Shown here in pieces: positions 5,867 through 9,769 of a stretch of 9,769 nucleotides of DNA. The position numbers were made by a program, and so were the translations under genes. The stretch comes from Aquificaceae bacterium (GTDB lineage: Bacteria; Aquificota; Aquificia; Aquificales; Aquificaceae), in the NCBI GenBank assembly GCA_015490215.1, contig WFYH01000245.1, positions 1 through 9,769 on the forward strand, written 5' to 3'. How positions within the stretch are numbered: the stretch's first letter is position 1; each line of letters opens with the position of its first letter. A model generated the notes under the pieces. It saw only the letters and a program-made list of their open reading frames with translations. It was not told the DNA's origin and did no database searches.

Positions 5867-7753
5867 TCAGAGTTCTAAGGGTTTTTTGGAGAGGAGGCTC
5901 CTTACCGTCTTTTCTATACCCTCCGCATCTATTCCAACCAAGTTCCTCAGCAGATTCTGGTTTCCGTGGGGTATGAACCTGTCGGGAACACCGAGCATCT
6001 TGACCCTCTTGGTCACCCCGTGGCGAGCAAGAACTTCCAACACGCCCGAGCCGAACCCACCCACAACGGTGTTGTCCTCAACGGTGACTATGTGCTCGTA
6101 CCTGTTTGCCACGTCAAGTAGGAGCTTCTCGTCCATGGGCTTTACGAAGCGGGCGTTTACCACACCCACCCTTATACCGTCCTTGTAGAGTTTTTCCGCC
6201 GCCTTGAGAGCCTGATAGACGGGATACCCCACCGCCAAGATGACTACGTCTTCTCCTTCCAAAAGCTCCTCCCAAGTGCCTATCTCTATCTTCTTAAACC
6301 CTTCCGTGGGAACACCGTAGGCGGGTCCCCTCGGATACCTCACCGCAAAGGGTCTACCGCTGTAGATGGCGGTATAGAGAAGATCCCTGAGTTCCTGCTC
6401 GTCCTTGGGGGCGGAAACCACCATGTTGGGAACGCACCTTAAAAAGGAAAGGTCAAACACCCCGTGGTGTGTGGGTCCGTCGTCGCCAACGAGACCTCCC
6501 CTGTCTATTGCAAAGGTAACGGGGAGGTTTTGGAGGGCTATATCGTGGATAACCTGATCGTATGCCCTCTGCAGGAAGGTAGAGTAGTAGCTGGCGACGG
6601 GTCTTAGTCCCTCACAGGCGAGACCCGCCGCAAAGGTTGCCGCATGTTGCTCCGCTATTCCCACATCAAAGAAGCGTTCAGGGAACCTCTTTGAGAATTC
6701 AACGAGACCGGAACCTTCTCTCATGGCAGGGGTTATAACCACTATGCTTTCGTCCCTTTCCGCCAATTCAACTATGGCTTTGCCGAAGACGTTGGTCCAG
6801 TTGGGAGGGGACGGCTTTTTAATAATCTCCCCAGATTCCACCTTGTAGGGGGCAACCCCGTGCCATTTTACGGGATCCTTTTCCGCGGGAGTGTAACCTT
6901 TTCCCTTCTTGGTTACCACATGCAGAAGGACGGGACCCTTTATGTCCTTTACGTTTTCAAGCGTCTTTTCAAGGGTGGGCAGATCATGACCGTCAATTAC
7001 CCCTATGTAGTTAAAGCCCAGCTCCTCAAAGATAACCCCGGGGGATATGAGACCTTTTAGAAACTCTTCGGTGAGCTTCATAAGGCGCAGGGGCTTATCC
7101 CCGAGATGGGAAAGGAGACCTTTTATCTTCTGCCTTGTCTCTTGAACGAAGTGACCGCTGATGATCCTGCTCAGGTAGTTGGAGATAGCGCCCACGTTGG
7201 GGGATATGGACATCTCGTTGTCGTTGAGGATGACTATGAATCTGTCGGGTCTCAGATGCCCTGCGTTGTTGAGGGCTTCGTAAGCCATCCCTGCAGTCAT
7301 AGCCCCGTCGCCTATTACCGCTATGACGAAGTCCTCCTCTCCTTTAAGATCCTTTGCCACTCTGAAGCCCAGAGCGGAGGATATGGAGGTGGAGCTATGC
7401 CCCGCTCCGAAGGCATCGTAGGGGCTTTCCTCCCTTCTTAAAAAGCCAGCCACACCCCCGTATTGGCGCAGGGTTTGGAACTGCTCCTTCCTGTCGGTGA
7501 GTATCTTCCAAGGATACCCCTGATGGCCTATATCCCAAACGATTACATCCTTGGGAGGGTTGAAGGTTCTCAGGAGGGCTATGGTAAGTTCAACCACCCC
7601 GAGGCTGGGACCCACGTGTCCCCCGTTCTTGGAGGTCACCTGAATTATATAGTCCCTGACCTCTTGGGCAAGCTTCTCCAAGTCTTTATAATCTAAATCC
7701 CTAAGATCTTTGGGACCCCTGTAGTCTTTTAAAAGCTCATACCTCTCAAGCAT
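5867..7753 (-). CDS. dxs: 1-deoxy-D-xylulose-5-phosphate synthase
   Basis: At 628 residues this is full length. Visible landmarks: GGHVGPSLGVVELTIAL (44-60) with His46 near thiamine diphosphate; IGHQGYPWKILTDR (75-88); the GDG...NN thiamine diphosphate/magnesium motif, GDGAMTAG (148-155) ending at NN (162-163); and GIAEQHA (365-371) with Glu368 as the catalytic glutamate; DRGGLVGDDGPTHHG (417-431). It condenses pyruvate and glyceraldehyde 3-phosphate to DXP, the first step of the MEP isoprenoid route and a precursor of thiamine and, in some bacteria, PLP. This points to a bacterium, since archaea use mevalonate. The ATG at 7753 lies 21 bases after the membrane protein gene; the nearest GAGG-like bases are about 16 away, so the start is not backed by a good ribosome site. 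A possible promoter overlaps this gap. The next gene, thrC, follows by 19 bases. Confidence 0.97.
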   Translation of the reverse strand: MLERYELLKDYRGPKDLRDLDYKDLEKLAQEVRDYIIQVTSKNGGHVGPSLGVVELTIALLRTFNPPKDVIVWDIGHQGYPWKILTDRKEQFQTLRQYGGVAGFLRREESPYDAFGAGHSSTSISSALGFRVAKDLKGEEDFVIAVIGDGAMTAGMAYEALNNAGHLRPDRFIVILNDNEMSISPNVGAISNYLSRIISGHFVQETRQKIKGLLSHLGDKPLRLMKLTEEFLKGLISPGVIFEELGFNYIGVIDGHDLPTLEKTLENVKDIKGPVLLHVVTKKGKGYTPAEKDPVKWHGVAPYKVESGEIIKKPSPPNWTNVFGKAIVELAERDESIVVITPAMREGSGLVEFSKRFPERFFDVGIAEQHAATFAAGLACEGLRPVASYYSTFLQRAYDQVIHDIALQNLPVTFAIDRGGLVGDDGPTHHGVFDLSFLRCVPNMVVSAPKDEQELRDLLYTAIYSGRPFAVRYPRGPAYGVPTEGFKKIEIGTWEELLEGEDVVILAVGYPVYQALKAAEKLYKDGIRVGVVNARFVKPMDEKLLLDVANRYEHIVTVEDNTVVGGFGSGVLEVLARHGVTKRVKMLGVPDRFIPHGNQNLLRNLVGIDAEGIEKTVRSLLSKKPLEL

Positions 7754-7761
7754 AAGCTTAA

Positions 7762-7789
7762 ATATTAAATCCTCTCAGAAGAAAATCAA
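7762..7789 (-). promoter_or_regulatory. Weak candidate promoter ahead of dxs
   Basis: Reading the minus strand, TTGATT (7789-7784) and TAATAT (7767-7762) are 16 bases apart. Transcription would begin at about 7755, next to the ATG at 7753, giving an almost leaderless message, which would fit the missing Shine-Dalgarno. The elements are imperfect, and the -35 lies within the end of the upstream gene. Readthrough from that gene is the simpler explanation for dxs expression. Confidence 0.3.
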
Positions 7790-8179
7790 TCTCAGAAGCC
7801 ATCCGAATATAAGAACCGTAAAAGAAAGACCCATACCTACAAAGGAGAAGGCTATCCCTATCTTTCTTCCCAGATCCGTCTGTTTGATCCACAGGAATAC
7901 GAATGTCACCACCGTATACAGAGCCAAAAGGAGTCCAAGCCACTTATGGGGGAAGAGGAATATAAAGGGAGCTTTCTGTTGAACGTATTGGGTGCTTGCC
8001 ACCCCCAAGCCCGTAAGAACCGTCAGGATTGAAAAGGCTGAGGCTATAGCGTGGTTTGTCAGCCCGTAGTAGAAGACAAATCTCTTTCCGTGCAGGAAGG
8101 TGAAGTACAGGAAGTATGCTACGTAGGAGAAGATCAGTGCGCCTACGGTGAAGTAGACCATCAGGGGATGAAAGTTCAT
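7775..8179 (-). CDS. Four-helix membrane protein, possibly DUF2231-like (134 aa)
   Basis: Four hydrophobic segments are visible at about residues 7-29, 40-62, 78-98 and 106-131, linked by short basic loops, so this is an inner-membrane protein without a cleaved signal. The opening FHPLMVYFTVGAL resembles the HPxxVHFPxA start of DUF2231 membrane proteins. Histidines at 4, 30, 43 and 78 lie at or near helix ends and might bind heme or metal; this is inference from position only. The molecular role is unknown. The start at 8179 is well supported by GGAGGT 8 bases upstream (8193-8188), which contains the stop codon of the reverse gyrase gene. It therefore belongs to the same operon, with dxs 21 bases further on. 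Confidence is high that it is a gene, moderate for the family. Confidence 0.8.
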   Translation of the reverse strand: MNFHPLMVYFTVGALIFSYVAYFLYFTFLHGKRFVFYYGLTNHAIASAFSILTVLTGLGVASTQYVQQKAPFIFLFPHKWLGLLLALYTVVTFVFLWIKQTDLGRKIGIAFSFVGMGLSFTVLIFGWLLRLIFF

Positions 8180-8185
8180 GCTTAC

Positions 8186-9769
8186 CTACCTCCTGACGCT
8201 CGCCTCAAACTCTATTATATCTCTGTATAGATTTTTTAGAATATCCTTATAATCTTCCCGACCCTCTTCCACTTCGTCCATAAGCTTCTCAAGCCTGCGG
8301 GTGAACTCCTCCGAGACAAAGGGCATTATCTTCTCCTGAGAGGTCAGAAACTCATACACCTGTTTACCCAACTTGGTCGGGAAAAGGAACCCTTTTCTTT
8401 CTACTATGTAACCCCTTTCAAGGAGCTTCTCTATGGTGGTAGCGTAAGTGGAAGGTCTCCCTATGCCTCTCTTCTTCATCTCCTGAACGAGAGAACCCTG
8501 TGTAAAAAGGTAAGCTTTGGGGAGAGCCTTAAGCTGTTTGATACCCTCCGTACTTATTTCCCCCTCAACATCGGGGTCAAGCTCGTAAGGAAGGACCCTG
8601 TTAAAGCCCTCCTCCTCTACGGAGACCTTGAAAGTGGTCTCAATCTCCCTGTCCAGAGCCTTTACCTTAACCTTTTTAACCCTAACCTTTATCTCTTTCA
8701 TCTGGGAAGCCATGAACCTGCGGAATATAAGCTCGTAAAGGAGGAGGTGGTCCCTTGTCAGATTTTGCTCTTGACCCGAGAGCATAACGGAGCGCAGTTC
8801 TTCGGGTTCAAGGAGCCTTGCGGGTCTTATGCACTCGTGGGCACCTTCGCTCTCCCATCTCCTTGCTCTGAAGAACCCTTCACCGAACTCTTCGGTAACA
8901 TACTGTCTCGCTATGTTTATGCCTACATCTGATACCCTCGTGGAGTCTGTTCTGTGGTAGGTTATGTAGCCTGCCTCAAAGAGATCTTGGGCGAGTTCCA
9001 TGGTCTTTTTTGCTCCGAACCTTAACCTGTCGGAAGCCTCTTTCAAAAGGACATCCGTGGTAAAGGGCGGGGGTGGGTTGACCTCTTGGACTTCTTCTCC
9101 TACCACCTCCACAATTACCTTTTCCAAACGTTCGTAGAAGTCCTTTGCCTCCTTCTTGGAGGGAAGTTCAAACTCAAGTCTCTTCCACCTTCCGTCCTTG
9201 CGAAGGTCAACGGTAACCACGTATCTCTTCTGTCTGTATTGCTTTTCCCTTTCTATCACCCAACCAAGAACAGGGATCTGAACCCTGCCGCCCGAGAGCC
9301 AGCTCTTTCCAAAGGTTTTTTGGAGTATCTCTGAGACCTCAAACCCTACCCACCTGTCAGAAATCCTCCTGAGAACCTGAGCCTTTACGAGGTTCTCGTT
9401 TATGTCTCTCGGTTCGCTGAGTGCCTTAACTATCGCCCTTCTGGTGACCTCGTGAAACTCTATCCTCTTTATGTTCTCCACATAAGGGTAGAGCAGGTTC
9501 GCCGTATCCCACCCTATCTTTTCACCCTCCGTATCGGGGTCGGTGGCTATGTAGACGGTATCTATCTCTTGGGCAACCTTTCTAAGACCTTCCACGGTCA
9601 CAGATTTATTTTCAAGGGTCTCGTAAACGGGGACAAAGGTGCTGTCCTCCACCAAGACCCCGTGGAAGCCTCCCTGCTTGGAGAGATCAAGCATATGCCC
9701 CAAGGTGGCGGTTATCATCAGATACAGGTCTCCCGCACTTATCTCAAAGACCTCAAACTCACCAAAGCG
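8186..9769 (-). CDS. rgy: Reverse gyrase, topoisomerase (C-terminal) module; N-terminal part outside window
   Basis: The frame stays open to base 9769, so 527 C-terminal residues of a protein usually near 1,100-1,200 are present; the helicase half would lie beyond the right edge. Numbering from the edge: GHMLDL (24-29); TOPRIM DPDTEGEK (77-84) with Asp77, Asp79, Glu81; SGGRVQ (159-164); YITYHRTDS (268-276) with Tyr271 as the DNA-linking tyrosine; GRPSTYATTIEKL near 437-449. DPDTEGEKIGWD, FHEVTRRAI, RRISDRWVGF and the end soon after the type IA core are of reverse gyrase type; bacterial TopA has DPDREGEAIAWH and zinc ribbons after the core. With its helicase it adds positive supercoils to DNA using ATP, typical of hyperthermophiles. 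Only one cysteine (313) is present, so the zinc finger usually found between FVPVY and DPDTEG in many homologues is missing. Confidence 0.92.
   Translation of the reverse strand, partial: RFGEFEVFEISAGDLYLMITATLGHMLDLSKQGGFHGVLVEDSTFVPVYETLENKSVTVEGLRKVAQEIDTVYIATDPDTEGEKIGWDTANLLYPYVENIKRIEFHEVTRRAIVKALSEPRDINENLVKAQVLRRISDRWVGFEVSEILQKTFGKSWLSGGRVQIPVLGWVIEREKQYRQKRYVVTVDLRKDGRWKRLEFELPSKKEAKDFYERLEKVIVEVVGEEVQEVNPPPPFTTDVLLKEASDRLRFGAKKTMELAQDLFEAGYITYHRTDSTRVSDVGINIARQYVTEEFGEGFFRARRWESEGAHECIRPARLLEPEELRSVMLSGQEQNLTRDHLLLYELIFRRFMASQMKEIKVRVKKVKVKALDREIETTFKVSVEEEGFNRVLPYELDPDVEGEISTEGIKQLKALPKAYLFTQGSLVQEMKKRGIGRPSTYATTIEKLLERGYIVERKGFLFPTKLGKQVYEFLTSQEKIMPFVSEEFTRRLEKLMDEVEEGREDYKDILKNLYRDIIEFEASVRR
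8188..8193 (-). promoter_or_regulatory. Shine-Dalgarno of the membrane protein gene, containing the reverse gyrase stop codon
   Basis: GGAGGT on the minus strand lies 8 bases before the ATG at 8179. Its last T is the first base of the TAG stop of reverse gyrase, the same layout as at 4253-4258. It supports both the chosen start and translational coupling. Confidence 0.85.

Noticed and set aside
7758..7943. 61-residue minus-strand frame
   Set aside because: It lies within the membrane protein gene in another frame, with no ribosome site and no motif.
8186..9769. Ordinary DNA topoisomerase I (TopA)
   Set aside because: The TOPRIM motif (DPDTEGEKIGWD), the FHEVTRRAI and DRWVGF stretches, and the absence of C-terminal zinc ribbons fit reverse gyrase better.

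Overview
The window looks like chromosomal DNA of a hyperthermophilic bacterium, most likely of the order Aquificales (Aquifex, Hydrogenobacter or Thermocrinis type). The reasons are a reverse gyrase fragment (the hallmark enzyme of hyperthermophiles), DXP-pathway isoprenoid synthesis and GGDEF signalling (bacterial rather than archaeal), heavy use of AGG/AGA and ATA codons, Lys/Glu-rich proteins, a split glycine decarboxylase, and very tight packing. No gap between genes exceeds about 51 bases. I see no rRNA, tRNA, CRISPR array, insertion sequence or attachment site.

Plus strand, 1-3559. The 3' end of gcvPA (glycine decarboxylase subunit 1) overlaps by 4 bases a CBS-CBS-GGDEF diguanylate cyclase. 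A helical protein of unknown function follows. A good promoter candidate (1832-1860) then starts a second unit: a small ribbon-helix-helix-like DNA-binding protein, hisC (histidinol-phosphate aminotransferase, coupled by a TAATG stop/start), and a short cysteine-rich lipoprotein that overlaps the end of hisC.

Minus strand, 9769-3545, read right to left. This is a close-packed seven-gene run: the C-terminal half of reverse gyrase, a four-helix membrane protein (possibly DUF2231-like), dxs, thrC, a zinc class II aldolase, a GcvH-like lipoyl carrier protein, and a 62-residue cysteine-containing protein of unknown function. Spacings are 4-29 bases. At two junctions the upstream stop codon lies inside the next gene's Shine-Dalgarno sequence.

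The two units converge, and their last genes overlap tail to tail by 15 bases (3545-3559), leaving no room for a dedicated terminator. Functionally the window mixes one-carbon/glycine metabolism (GcvPA, GcvH-like), amino-acid synthesis (HisC, ThrC), isoprenoid/thiamine/PLP precursor supply (Dxs), DNA topology (reverse gyrase) and c-di-GMP signalling. Functionally mixed operons are usual in Aquificales. The points most worth following up are the GcvH-like protein with an atypical lipoyl-lysine motif, the unassigned small proteins, the CBS-gated cyclase, and the reverse gyrase that appears to lack its second zinc finger. I do not see a clearly new defence, mobile or RNA system.
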